Shown here one piece after another: positions 16,597 through 24,160 of a stretch of 32,677 bases of DNA (position 1 is its first letter; every line of letters starts with the position of its first letter). This DNA is from an uncultured Faecalibacterium sp. (GTDB lineage: Bacteria; Bacillota; Clostridia; Oscillospirales; Ruminococcaceae). Below the pieces are notes generated by a model. The model ran no database searches, was not told the origin of the DNA, and saw only the letters and a program-made list of their open reading frames with translations. The position numbers and the translations under genes were made by a program. The stretch lies in assembly GCA_934539245.1 (NCBI GenBank), contig CAKTCK010000019.1:1-32677 (forward strand). Direction: 5' to 3'.

Positions 16597-16631
16597 AAAG
16601 CTGCTGCACAAAAACGCTGTGCAGCAGCTTT
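16597..16631 (-). terminator. Terminator of the [FeFe] hydrogenase gene
   Basis: A 14-base-pair stem (16597-16610 with 16618-16631) around a seven-base loop is followed on the minus strand by TTTTTTG. It lies just downstream of the hydrogenase stop at 16655. Confidence 0.9.
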
Positions 16632-16654
16632 CCGGGTGATTATATTACAGCGGC

Positions 16655-18208
16655 TCAGACCTCAAAGTTGGGGTCGTCCTTCAGCATGTGGATGTTGGAC
16701 ATAAAGGCGCTCTGCTCGGGGTCGGTGAACTCGGCATCCTTCACATACTTGTTCAGCACAGCTGCGGTGCGCACGGGATCGGCAATGGTGCCGGCACCGC
16801 CGATGCAGCCGCCGGGGCAGCCCATGCCCTCCAGCAGATAGCCGTTGTACTTACCGGCCTTAGCCAGCATCAGCAGCTTCTTGCAGTCGGCCAGACCCTG
16901 TGCGGAGGCGATCTTCACCTCCATGTCGGGACGCCATTCCTTGATCTTGTCGGCAACGGCCTTGGCAACGCCGCCGGACTGTGCAAAGCCGCGGCCTGCG
17001 GCAGAAGCGTAGCACAGATCCATCTCGGCGGGATCAACTTCCAGATTGTCCAGATCCAGATCCTTTGCCTCGATGATGCCTGCCAGCTCCTCAAAAGTCA
17101 GCACAAAGTCCACGTCAGAGCGGACGGTGCGGCGGGAGGCCTCCAGCTTCTTGGCGGCGCAGGGTCCGATGAAGCACATACGGGCCTCGGGGTCGGCCTG
17201 CTTCATCATGCGGGCGGTGAACACCATGGGGGTCATGGTCATGGAGATGTTCTTGGCAAGGCCGGGGAAGGCGGTCTTTGCCATCATGCTCCATGCCGGG
17301 CAGCAGGAGGTAGCCATGAAGTCCAGCTTCTCAGGCACTTCCTCCAGGAAGTCGTGTGCCTCGTCCACGGTGCACAGGTCGGCACCGATGGCAACCTCCA
17401 CCACGTCACAGAAGCCGATGGCCTTCAGGGCAGACTTCAGCTTGCCGGTGGAAGCCAGAGAGGGGAACTGATTGATAAAGGCGGGAGCGACCAGCGCATA
17501 GATGCGGTCGCCGCGGTTGAAGCCCTGAATCAGCTGATAGATCTGGCCCTTATCGGCAATGGCACCGAAGGGGCAGTTCACCAGACACTGACCGCAGGAC
17601 ACGCACTTGCTGTAATCGATCTCGGCACGGCCCAGCTCGTCAGAGTGGATAGCGCCCATACCGCAGGCAGCGGCGCAGGGACGCTCGGTCTTGACGATGG
17701 CGTTGTAGGGGCAGACGGTGACGCAGCGGCCGCACTTGATGCACTTGTCCTGATCGATGGTGGAACGGCCACTCTCCCAAGTGATGGCCTTCTTGGGACA
17801 CACTTCCATACAGGGGTGTGCAAGGCAGCCCTGACACAGGTCAGAGACCTTGACCAGCTTTTCGGGGCAGCGGTTGCATGCGAACTTGATCACGTTGACC
17901 AGCGGGGGATCATAGTACTTATCGGCGATGGAGGCATCCTCCAGACCGGAGACCACGCTGTTGTGCTCGTCCATGCGGCGGGTAGGCAGACCCATAGCCA
18001 GACGCACGCGCTCCTCAACGATGGCGCGCTCGAGGAAGATGTCCTTGCGCAGCTTGCCCTCTTCACCGGGGATGATGGTATAGGGGATCTTGCGCATCAG
18101 GTGGTTAGCCTGCTCGCCCTTGACGTTGGCGTAAGCCATGCGGGCGACCTCGGTAAACACCTGACGGCGGATCTGGATGACCGTGGTATTGATTCCTCTG
18201 AAACTCAT
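16655..18208 (-). CDS. Monomeric [FeFe] hydrogenase, group-B-like
   Basis: The protein has 517 residues and catalyses H2 evolution from reduced ferredoxin, a sink for fermentation electrons. The start at 18208 has AAGGAGAG upstream; a longer frame has no such site. The ferredoxin-like domain holds cysteine sets at 111-133 and [4Fe-4S] motifs CIKCGRCVTVCP (156-167) and CVSCGQCLVNCP (202-213). H-cluster motifs are TSCCPAW (300-306), IGPCAAKK (347-354) and GMGCPGGCIGG (461-471), with the four cluster cysteines near 302, 350, 464 and 468. TSCCPAW instead of TSCCPGW fits the group B enzymes of clostridia. No maturase or electron-bifurcating partner gene is in the window. Confidence 0.92.
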   Translation of the reverse strand: MSFRGINTTVIQIRRQVFTEVARMAYANVKGEQANHLMRKIPYTIIPGEEGKLRKDIFLERAIVEERVRLAMGLPTRRMDEHNSVVSGLEDASIADKYYDPPLVNVIKFACNRCPEKLVKVSDLCQGCLAHPCMEVCPKKAITWESGRSTIDQDKCIKCGRCVTVCPYNAIVKTERPCAAACGMGAIHSDELGRAEIDYSKCVSCGQCLVNCPFGAIADKGQIYQLIQGFNRGDRIYALVAPAFINQFPSLASTGKLKSALKAIGFCDVVEVAIGADLCTVDEAHDFLEEVPEKLDFMATSCCPAWSMMAKTAFPGLAKNISMTMTPMVFTARMMKQADPEARMCFIGPCAAKKLEASRRTVRSDVDFVLTFEELAGIIEAKDLDLDNLEVDPAEMDLCYASAAGRGFAQSGGVAKAVADKIKEWRPDMEVKIASAQGLADCKKLLMLAKAGKYNGYLLEGMGCPGGCIGGAGTIADPVRTAAVLNKYVKDAEFTDPEQSAFMSNIHMLKDDPNFEV

Positions 18209-18346
18209 TCCAATCTCTCCTTGCTTTGAAACAGCCAAAAACGGAGCCGCCTGCCCTGTGTGCAGAGCATAAAAACGGCACTATACGGGCGCGGATGGTA
18301 CCGTGCTGGTTGCTTACAGCACGCCGGACCCGATAAATCCATCTTC
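18209..18346 (-). promoter_or_regulatory. Structured 5' leader of the hydrogenase mRNA, possible attenuator
   Basis: The predicted transcript has a leader of roughly 130 bases. Two hairpins compete. CGTGCTG/CAGCACG (18317-18323 with 18302-18308) shares three bases with ACGGTAC/GTGCCGT (18298-18304 with 18275-18281), and the second is followed by a short T run (18271-18274). That geometry resembles an antiterminator/terminator pair. I recognise no known riboswitch class. Confidence 0.35.
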
Positions 18347-18375
18347 ATTTTAACATAAAGACGTGCGTATGGAAA
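18347..18375 (-). promoter_or_regulatory. Candidate promoter of the hydrogenase gene
   Basis: On the minus strand TTTCCA (18370-18375), 17 bases and TAAAAT (18347-18352). The -10 matches five of six consensus positions, the -35 four of six. Confidence 0.55.
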
Positions 18376-18444
18376 GAGCAAAATACAAAAATCGTTAAAA
18401 ATTTATTGTATTCATGCGGATGCACAGAATGTACAAGCAAAATG

Positions 18445-18466
18445 AAAAAATTTCAGCAAAGTGCTG
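18445..18466 (-). terminator. Short terminator at the end of the MtaB gene
   Basis: CAGCA/TGCTG (18462-18466 with 18454-18458) forms a short stem overlapping the stop codon. It is followed by AAATTTTTT on the minus strand. The stem is short, so strength is uncertain. Confidence 0.45.
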
Positions 18467-19748
18467 CACGCACCCGCTCACCGTCGTAGCGGCCCAGCTT
18501 TACCCGCACGATCTGCCCGCTCTCGCAGCCGGGGGCAGAGACCACCACCGGAATGTACAGCCGGGTGTAGCCGGTAAACAGCGTACCGGACAGGGGCGTT
18601 TCCAACAGCACCTCGTCCTCGGTGCCCTCAAAGGCGGCCAGTGTCTCGCAGCGCACCTGCTCGGCCACGGCGTTCATACGGCGGCTGCGCTCCTGCTTTT
18701 CCCGCTCGTGGATCTGATCCGGGAAATCGTAAGCTGGAGTGCCGCTGCGGCGGGAGTAGGGGAACACATGCACTTTGAGGAAGCCGATCTTTTTCAAAAA
18801 TTCACAGCTCTCCTCAAAGTCCTCTGCCGTCTCGCCGGGGAAGCCGCAGATGCAGTCGGTGGTAAAGCTGACCGGGCGGCTGCCGTAGGCGGCGCGGATC
18901 TGCTCCACTACCTGTGCGTACTCCTGCGCGGTGTACACCCGGCGCATCCGGCGCAGGGTGGCGGTGCAGCCGCTCTGCAAGCTCAGGTGGAACTGGGAGC
19001 ACAACTTTTCCACCGCAGCCAAACGGGCGATGAATTCCGGGGTGAGCATATCGGGGTCAAGGCTGCCCAGACGGATGCGCTCGATGCCCGGCACCTGTGC
19101 GCACTTTTCCACCAGCTCCACAAGGTTCGTGCCGGTGTCCAGCCCATAGCTGGGCAGGGAGATGGCGCTGAGCACCACCTCGCGGTAGCCCGCAGCAGCC
19201 AGCTGGTGCAGCTCGCTCAAAATGCTCTCCTCGGCGCGGCTGCGCACCGGCCCGCGGGCGCGGGGGATGACGCAGTAGGCGCACTGCCGGTTGCAGCCGT
19301 CCTCTACCTTGATAAAAGCGCGGGTGTGGGTCTCGAACCGCTCCACCGGCAGCTCCTCGAACTGCTCGCCGCGCTGGTGCGGGGCAATGGCTACGATACG
19401 CTCGTGACCGTCCAGCAGCTTTTGCACGTTCTCCAAAATGGCCTTGCGGTCGCCGTTGCCGCACACAAGGTCGGCCTCCATGAACTGTGCGGCCTCCTCC
19501 GGGAAGGCCTGCGGATAGCAGCCGGTCAGCACCGTCACCGCCCCCGGGTTTTCGCGCTTTTTGCGGCGCAGCCACTTGCGGCTTTTCTGGTCGCCGAAGT
19601 TGGTCACGGTGCAGCTGTTTACAATGAACACGTCCGCTGCCTCGCCTTCCTGCGTAATGGTAAAGCCGTGGGCGCGGAACAACTGTTCCAGCGCACCGGT
19701 CTCGTTCAGGTTGACCTTGCAGCCCAATGTATAAAAACAAACTCGCAT
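18453..19748 (-). CDS. mtaB: tRNA (N6-threonylcarbamoyladenosine-37-C2)-methylthiotransferase MtaB
   Basis: The protein has 431 residues. It is a radical-SAM enzyme that adds a methylthio group to t6A37 of tRNAs reading ANN codons. The N-terminal UPF0004 domain has cluster ligands Cys10 (TLGCKVN), Cys46 (VNSCTVT) and Cys77 (LTGCYPQ). The radical SAM motif CNRQCAYC uses Cys152, Cys156 and Cys159, followed by IPRARGPVRSR. A TRAM-like RNA-binding domain closes the C-terminus. TLGCKVNLNET at the start is typical of the MtaB rather than the MiaB or RimO branch. The start at 19748 has AAGGAA upstream. Confidence 0.92.
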   Translation of the reverse strand: MRVCFYTLGCKVNLNETGALEQLFRAHGFTITQEGEAADVFIVNSCTVTNFGDQKSRKWLRRKKRENPGAVTVLTGCYPQAFPEEAAQFMEADLVCGNGDRKAILENVQKLLDGHERIVAIAPHQRGEQFEELPVERFETHTRAFIKVEDGCNRQCAYCVIPRARGPVRSRAEESILSELHQLAAAGYREVVLSAISLPSYGLDTGTNLVELVEKCAQVPGIERIRLGSLDPDMLTPEFIARLAAVEKLCSQFHLSLQSGCTATLRRMRRVYTAQEYAQVVEQIRAAYGSRPVSFTTDCICGFPGETAEDFEESCEFLKKIGFLKVHVFPYSRRSGTPAYDFPDQIHEREKQERSRRMNAVAEQVRCETLAAFEGTEDEVLLETPLSGTLFTGYTRLYIPVVVSAPGCESGQIVRVKLGRYDGERVRAALC

Positions 19749-19796
19749 GAGAGGGATTCCTTTCCACAAAATGGGGTAAAATAGGCGTTACTTTCT

Positions 19797-19826
19797 ATTA
19801 TATAACAAAACAACGGCAGCACGCAA
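19797..19826 (-). promoter_or_regulatory. Promoter of mtaB
   Basis: On the minus strand TTGCGT (19821-19826), an 18-base spacer and a perfect TATAAT (19797-19802) lie about 50 bases before the start codon. Confidence 0.65.
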
Positions 19827-19958
19827 GACCGGAATTGCACCGCGGGTGGTTTTGTATGGAAAAACTGGCCACAAAAACGAGCAATCTGCCCCACGGCATA
19901 CCCGCGCGGGTGGCGGCATACACTGCAAAAAGAGAGTTTGCGCGGGGAGGTATGAGGA

Positions 19959-21191
19959 ATGGAACGGAGAAATCTGGCGCTGCTGTGCGCGGGGGTGGTC
20001 TGCTTCTGGCTGTTTGCGCTGGCCTTCGGCACGGCGCAGGGCAAGGGGCTGCGCATCCAACCGGCGGTGCAGGCACAGGCAGAACCGGCAGTGCAGACCC
20101 TAACGGTCGCCCCGCCGCAGCTTACCCTGCCCTGCCGCGCGGCGATGCTCATCGACCAGACCAGCGGCACGGTGCTTTACGAGATGAACGCCGACCAGAC
20201 CATGCCCATCGCCTCCATTACCAAGGTAATGACCCTGCTGCTCACCTTTGAGGCGGTGCACGACGGGCGGCTGACCATGGACACCGCTGTGCCGGTCAGC
20301 GAGCACGCCTACCACATGGGCGGCAGTCAGATCTGGCTGGAGCCCGGGGAGCAGTTCACGCTGGACGAGATGCTCAAGGCCATCTGTGTGTCCTCCGCCA
20401 ACGATGCTGCGGTAGCGGTGGCGGAGCTTGTGGGCGGCAGCGAGTCCGCCTTTGTGCAGCAGATGAACGCCCGCGCCGCAGAGCTGGGCATGGAGCACAC
20501 CGCCTTCCGCAACGCCTGCGGGCTGGACACTGAGGGGCATCTTTCCACCGCACGGGATGTGGCTATCATGAGCCGCACCATCCTGAACACCTGCCCGGAG
20601 GTGCTGCACTATACCGGCATCTGGACGGACACCCTGCGGGGCGGGCAGACCCAGCTGGTGAACACCAATAAGCTGCTGCGGCGGTACAACGGCATCACCG
20701 GGCTCAAGACCGGCACCACCGGCGGGGCGGGGGTGTGCATTACCGCCAGCGCGACCCGGGACGGGCTGAACCTCATCGCGGTGGTGCTGGGTGCGCCTTC
20801 CAGCAAGGAGCGGTTCGAAGCCGCCACTACCCTGCTGGACTACGGCTTTGCAGCTTACCGCGCCGCACCGGTGCCCCTGCCAGAGGATCGTCCGCTGCAA
20901 TTAAATGTAAAGGGCAGCACAGAGGAGACCGTGCCGCTGGATTACGCTGCTCTGCCCACCACTGCCCTGCTGCCCGCCGAAAGCGCCGGGCAGCTGACCG
21001 TGCAGCTGGAACTGCCCGACGCGCTGGAAGCTCCCGTGACCCGAGGGCAGACGGTAGGCAAGGCGCAGCTGCTGTGCGGCGAAGCGGTGCAGGGGGAGTA
21101 CCCGGTATGCGCCGCCGCCGATGCGCCCCGCATGGATTTTGACACCGCCTTGCGGCTGCTGTGGGACAGCCTGCGGGGAACAGCTGCCTGA
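19959..21191 (+). CDS. D-alanyl-D-alanine carboxypeptidase (S11, DacB/DacF-like)
   Basis: The protein has 410 residues. It trims the terminal D-Ala of peptidoglycan stem peptides outside the membrane. The N-terminal hydrophobic helix (LALLCAGVVCFWLFALAFGT) is a signal peptide or anchor. Active-site motifs are SITK (Ser86, Lys89), SAN (146-148) and KTGTT (250-254). A C-terminal beta-rich domain (about 305-400) follows the catalytic part. I see no clear C-terminal amphipathic membrane helix. GGGGAGG ends eight bases before the ATG. A nearby ATG at 19952 is out of frame. GC-rich hairpins follow the gene at about 21205-21245, without a T run. Confidence 0.92.
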   Translation: MERRNLALLCAGVVCFWLFALAFGTAQGKGLRIQPAVQAQAEPAVQTLTVAPPQLTLPCRAAMLIDQTSGTVLYEMNADQTMPIASITKVMTLLLTFEAVHDGRLTMDTAVPVSEHAYHMGGSQIWLEPGEQFTLDEMLKAICVSSANDAAVAVAELVGGSESAFVQQMNARAAELGMEHTAFRNACGLDTEGHLSTARDVAIMSRTILNTCPEVLHYTGIWTDTLRGGQTQLVNTNKLLRRYNGITGLKTGTTGGAGVCITASATRDGLNLIAVVLGAPSSKERFEAATTLLDYGFAAYRAAPVPLPEDRPLQLNVKGSTEETVPLDYAALPTTALLPAESAGQLTVQLELPDALEAPVTRGQTVGKAQLLCGEAVQGEYPVCAAADAPRMDFDTALRLLWDSLRGTAA

Positions 21192-21326
21192 CCCTGCGCC
21201 GAAAAAAGCGCTTCAGCGCACAAAAGTGCGCCGGACGCCCGGCGGGACTGTTGGATACCTGAACAAATCTGGATGAAGAAACAAAAAAACACTATTAAAA
21301 TTGTATGAAATCTAAGGAATTTGACC

Positions 21327-21355
21327 TTGACTTTACCCGGAGGGAACGGTACACT
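21327..21355 (+). promoter_or_regulatory. Candidate promoter of pgi with internal TACC/GGTA dyad
   Basis: TTGACT (21327-21332), 17 bases and TACACT (21350-21355), with TTATAC overlapping just downstream. The spacer contains an inverted TACC...GGTA pair that could be an operator. The rest of the 226-base gap before pgi shows only short GC hairpins. Confidence 0.45.
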
Positions 21356-21417
21356 TATACCAAGATATTTCCTCGCAGGGCAAAGGCCCGGCAGATCGTT
21401 TGGAGGTTTTAATAATA

Positions 21418-22749
21418 ATGAGTGTCACACTGAACACGAAACACCTCTCCAGCTTCATCAGCGAAGAGGAATATGCAGCTATTTACCCGCAGGTAGAAGC
21501 CGCCCACAAGCAGCTGGAAGCCAAGAACGGCCCCGGCAGTGATTTTCTGGGCTGGATGACCCTGCCCCGGGATTACGACAAGGAAGAGTTCGCCCGCATC
21601 AAGGCAGCCGCTGCCAAGATCCGCGAGGACTCGGACGTTCTGGTTGTGGCCGGTATCGGCGGCAGCTATCTGGGCGCACGCGCTGTTGTGGAGGCCGTTA
21701 AGGGCATGTACCACAACGAGCTGGAGGATGGTCTGAAGATCTACTTCTGCGGCAACAGCATCAGCCCCACCTACCTGAACAACATCATCAGCCTGTGCAA
21801 GGGCAAGCGCTTCTCCATCAACGTCATCTCCAAGTCCGGCACCACCACCGAGACCTCTCTGGCCTTCCGTGTGCTGCGCGAGCTGCTGGAAAAGGAGATG
21901 GGCGTGGAGGAAGCCAACAAGCGCATCTACGCCACTACCGACCGTGCCAAGGGCACCCTGAAGCAGCTGGCTGACGCACAGGGTTGGCCCACCTTCGTAG
22001 TTCCCGATGACGTGGGCGGCCGCTACTCCGTGCTGAGCGCTGTGGGTCTGCTGCCCATCGCTGCTGCCGGCATCGATATCGACGCTCTGATGCAGGGCGC
22101 TGCCGACGCTATGGAGCGCTTCTCCGTGCTGAGCCCCGATAACGATGCTTACAAGTACGCCGCCATTCGCAACATCCTGTACCGCAAGGGCAAGGCTGTG
22201 GAGATCCTGGAATGCTATGAGCCGGACTTCACCCTGATGAACGAGTGGTACAAGCAGCTGTTCGGCGAGAGCGAGGGCAAGGACAACAAGGGTCTGTTCC
22301 CCGCAAGCTGCATCTTCTCCACCGACCTGCACTCTATGGGTCAGTTCATTCAGGAAGGTGCCCGCATCATGTTCGAGACCATCGTGGACGTGAAGAAGCC
22401 CGCGCAGGATCTGTTCATCGACCCGCTGGAGGGCAACTTTGACGGCCTGAACTTCCTTGCAAACCAGAACATGAGCGTGGTCAACCGCAAGGCTATGGAG
22501 GGCACTATTCTGGCACATACCGACGGCGGCGTGCCCGAGGTGCTGATCGAGGTGGACGATCTGTCTGCTTATAATGTGGGCTACCTGATCTACTTCTTCT
22601 GGCGTGCCTGCGCTTGCAGCGGCTACCTGCTGAGCGTGAATCCCTTCAACCAGCCCGGCGTGGAAAGCTACAAGAAGAATATGTTCGCCCTGCTGGGCAA
22701 GCCCGGCTACGAGGGCCTGACCGCAGAGCTGGAGGCAAAGCTGAAGTAA
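21418..22749 (+). CDS. pgi: Glucose-6-phosphate isomerase
   Basis: The protein has 443 residues, the short form usual in Firmicutes. It interconverts glucose-6-phosphate and fructose-6-phosphate in glycolysis. The phosphate-binding loop [19 protein letters not shown] lies around residues 135-153. GGSYLGARA near residue 80, [19 protein letters not shown] near 200 and the conserved GTPYDQ-like and QPGVE ends ([14 protein letters not shown]) are family marks. The start with ATG at 21418 follows GGAGG by 11 bases, rather long but with no better candidate. A small P-loop gene follows without a terminator, so the two are probably co-transcribed. Confidence 0.95.
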   Translation: MSVTLNTKHLSSFISEEEYAAIYPQVEAAHKQLEAKNGPGSDFLGWMTLPRDYDKEEFARIKAAAAKIREDSDVLVVAGIGGSYLGARAVVEAVKGMYHNELEDGLKIYFCGNSISPTYLNNIISLCKGKRFSINVISKSGTTTETSLAFRVLRELLEKEMGVEEANKRIYATTDRAKGTLKQLADAQGWPTFVVPDDVGGRYSVLSAVGLLPIAAAGIDIDALMQGAADAMERFSVLSPDNDAYKYAAIRNILYRKGKAVEILECYEPDFTLMNEWYKQLFGESEGKDNKGLFPASCIFSTDLHSMGQFIQEGARIMFETIVDVKKPAQDLFIDPLEGNFDGLNFLANQNMSVVNRKAMEGTILAHTDGGVPEVLIEVDDLSAYNVGYLIYFFWRACACSGYLLSVNPFNQPGVESYKKNMFALLGKPGYEGLTAELEAKLK

Positions 22750-22811
22750 GCTGCCGAACGTTAAAAATGATCTCCCGCCGCAAGGCGTGGAAAATACAGG
22801 AGGACTGAACT

Positions 22812-23216
22812 ATGATTAAACTGATTGTTGGTACCAAGGGCTCCGGCAAGACCAAGGCTATGATCGACCAGATCAACGACGCGGTCAAGACCTCCAAAGG
22901 CAATGTTGTTGTTGTGGAAAAGGGCATGAAGCTCACCTACGACATCGCTCCTGCAGCACGTCTGATCGATCTGGACGAGTACAAGATCTCCGGCGGCGAA
23001 ATGCTGTACGGTTTTGTGGCCGGCCTGATGGCAAGCAACTACGACATCACCGACCTGTACATTGACGGCATCCTGAAGGTGCTGGATCACGATATCAACC
23101 GTCTGGGCGTTGTGCTGGACGAGATGGCAGCCATTGCCGGCGACAGCGTGAAGGTCACCGTGACCGTCAGCGCAGACGAGGCCGCACTGCCCCATGATGT
23201 GAAGAAGTACCTGTAA
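22812..23216 (+). CDS. Small conserved P-loop protein of unknown function
   Basis: The protein has 134 residues. Walker A GTKGSGKT is at residues 7-14, right at the N-terminus. An acidic hydrophobic strand (LGVVLDEMAAIAG, about 98-110) could serve as Walker B. There is no signal peptide or membrane segment. The short length and lack of a partner domain set it apart from known ATPases; such proteins are sometimes annotated as PilT-like, which the sequence does not support in detail. AGGAGG precedes the ATG. It lies 62 bases after pgi and ends at a strong terminator. Confidence 0.75.
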   Translation: MIKLIVGTKGSGKTKAMIDQINDAVKTSKGNVVVVEKGMKLTYDIAPAARLIDLDEYKISGGEMLYGFVAGLMASNYDITDLYIDGILKVLDHDINRLGVVLDEMAAIAGDSVKVTVTVSADEAALPHDVKKYL

Positions 23217-23248
23217 TTTGATAAAAGAACAGGGCTAAAGGCTTTTCC

Positions 23249-23300
23249 AACAGGCAGAAGACCGGAGAAAAATAAATTTTTTCGGTTTTCTGCCTGTTTT
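23249..23300 (+). terminator. Terminator after the pgi / P-loop pair
   Basis: AACAGGCAGAA...ACCG pairs with CGGT...TTCTGCCTGTT (23249-23264 with 23283-23298, one mismatch) around an AT-rich loop. It ends in TTTT. Confidence 0.85.
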
Positions 23301-23304
23301 GGTG

Positions 23305-23333
23305 TTGACAAAGGGTTGCTTTGGCGCTATACT
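23305..23333 (+). promoter_or_regulatory. Strong promoter for yceD-rpmF
   Basis: A perfect TTGACA (23305-23310), 17 bases and TATACT (23328-23333) lie 28 bases before the start codon. This fits a ribosomal-protein operon. Confidence 0.9.
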
Positions 23334-23361
23334 AACAAAGCAGCCTTTTCAGAGGTGTACT

Positions 23362-23865
23362 ATGCAATTTGACCTGAGAAAGTTTATCACAACCGGCGCA
23401 AAACCGTACCATGCAGAGTTTCAGTGTGATTTATCTGTGTATGATTACGCCGGTGCAAGGATCCCGCAGCCGGTCACAGCCGTCTTTGACGCGCAGACCG
23501 ATGGCGACGAGGTTCAGATAACGTTGCGGGCAAAGGCATTGGTGCACGGAGAGTGCGCCCGCTGTCTGGACCCGGTCACTCGGGAAGAGACAGTCGATAC
23601 GGAGTGGATCGTCAAGGAGCGGGATCTGGATGACCCAGATTTCGATCTTCCGCTGGATGAAAAAGGACACTTGGACGTGGACGAATGGCTCAATCAGGAG
23701 TTTATGTTCCAGATCCCCACGGTGTTGCTTTGCAGCCCCGACTGCGCCGGGCTTTGCCCGCAGTGCGGTAAGAAAAAGGCGGAATGCACCTGCCCACCGG
23801 CAGAGCAGACCGATGCCCCCGTAGACACTAGGCTCGCGATCCTTAAATCACTGCTGAACAGATAA
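23362..23865 (+). CDS. yceD: YceD/DUF177-family protein
   Basis: The protein has 167 residues. Homologues sit in front of rpmF across bacteria and affect 23S rRNA accumulation or processing. The start at 23362 is chosen because AGAGGT precedes it and the longer frame reads into the promoter. Typical marks are ECARCLDPVTRE in the middle and LPLDEKGHLDVDEWLNQEF. A C-terminal cysteine-rich end (CSPDCAGLCPQCGKKK) may bind zinc, as in many Firmicutes forms. L32 follows 23 bases later. Confidence 0.88.
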   Translation: MQFDLRKFITTGAKPYHAEFQCDLSVYDYAGARIPQPVTAVFDAQTDGDEVQITLRAKALVHGECARCLDPVTREETVDTEWIVKERDLDDPDFDLPLDEKGHLDVDEWLNQEFMFQIPTVLLCSPDCAGLCPQCGKKKAECTCPPAEQTDAPVDTRLAILKSLLNR

Positions 23866-23888
23866 ACCCATCAAGGAGGTGCAAAAAT

Positions 23889-24068
23889 ATGGCAGTACCT
23901 AAGAGACATCTTTCCAAGGCCCGCCGCGACAAGCGTCGCAGCAATGTTTGGAAGCTGGAGGCCCCTGCACTGGTCAAGTGCAGCAACTGTGGCTCTCTGA
24001 AGCTCCCCCACCAGGCATGTGGCAACTGCGGTTACTACAAGGGCGAGGAAGTCATCAAGAAGGCCTAA
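23889..24068 (+). CDS. rpmF: 50S ribosomal protein L32
   Basis: The protein has 59 residues, the normal length. It begins MAVPKRHLSKARRDKRR. It has a zinc ribbon with four cysteines (CSNC at 31-34 and CGNC at 44-47), so this is the zinc-binding form. AAGGAGG precedes the ATG. The yceD-rpmF order is standard, but plsX, which often follows, is not here; a DUF512 gene takes its place. Confidence 0.97.
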   Translation: MAVPKRHLSKARRDKRRSNVWKLEAPALVKCSNCGSLKLPHQACGNCGYYKGEEVIKKA

Positions 24069-24104
24069 TTTGCGCGTAATTGGTGGCATAATGGTGTTAT
24101 GTAC

Positions 24105-24135
24105 AGAAGGGGAGGGCGCAAAGCCTTCCCCTTCT
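24105..24135 (+). terminator. Hairpin after rpmF, probable terminator or attenuator
   Basis: A 13-base-pair stem with one G-U (24105-24117 with 24123-24135) and a five-base loop. The trailing sequence TGTGCTTTC is only moderately T-rich, so read-through into the next gene is likely. Confidence 0.6.
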
Positions 24136-24160
24136 TGTGCTTTCAAGGAGGTGGATGCAG

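Noticed and set aside
18209..18346. Hydrogenase leader as a known riboswitch class
   Set aside because: It lacks the conserved cores of the classes I know. It is reported only as an unexplained structured leader.
21192..21250. GC-rich hairpins after the D,D-carboxypeptidase gene as a terminator
   Set aside because: Stems such as GCGCAC/GTGCGC are present but no T run follows, so I did not list a terminator.
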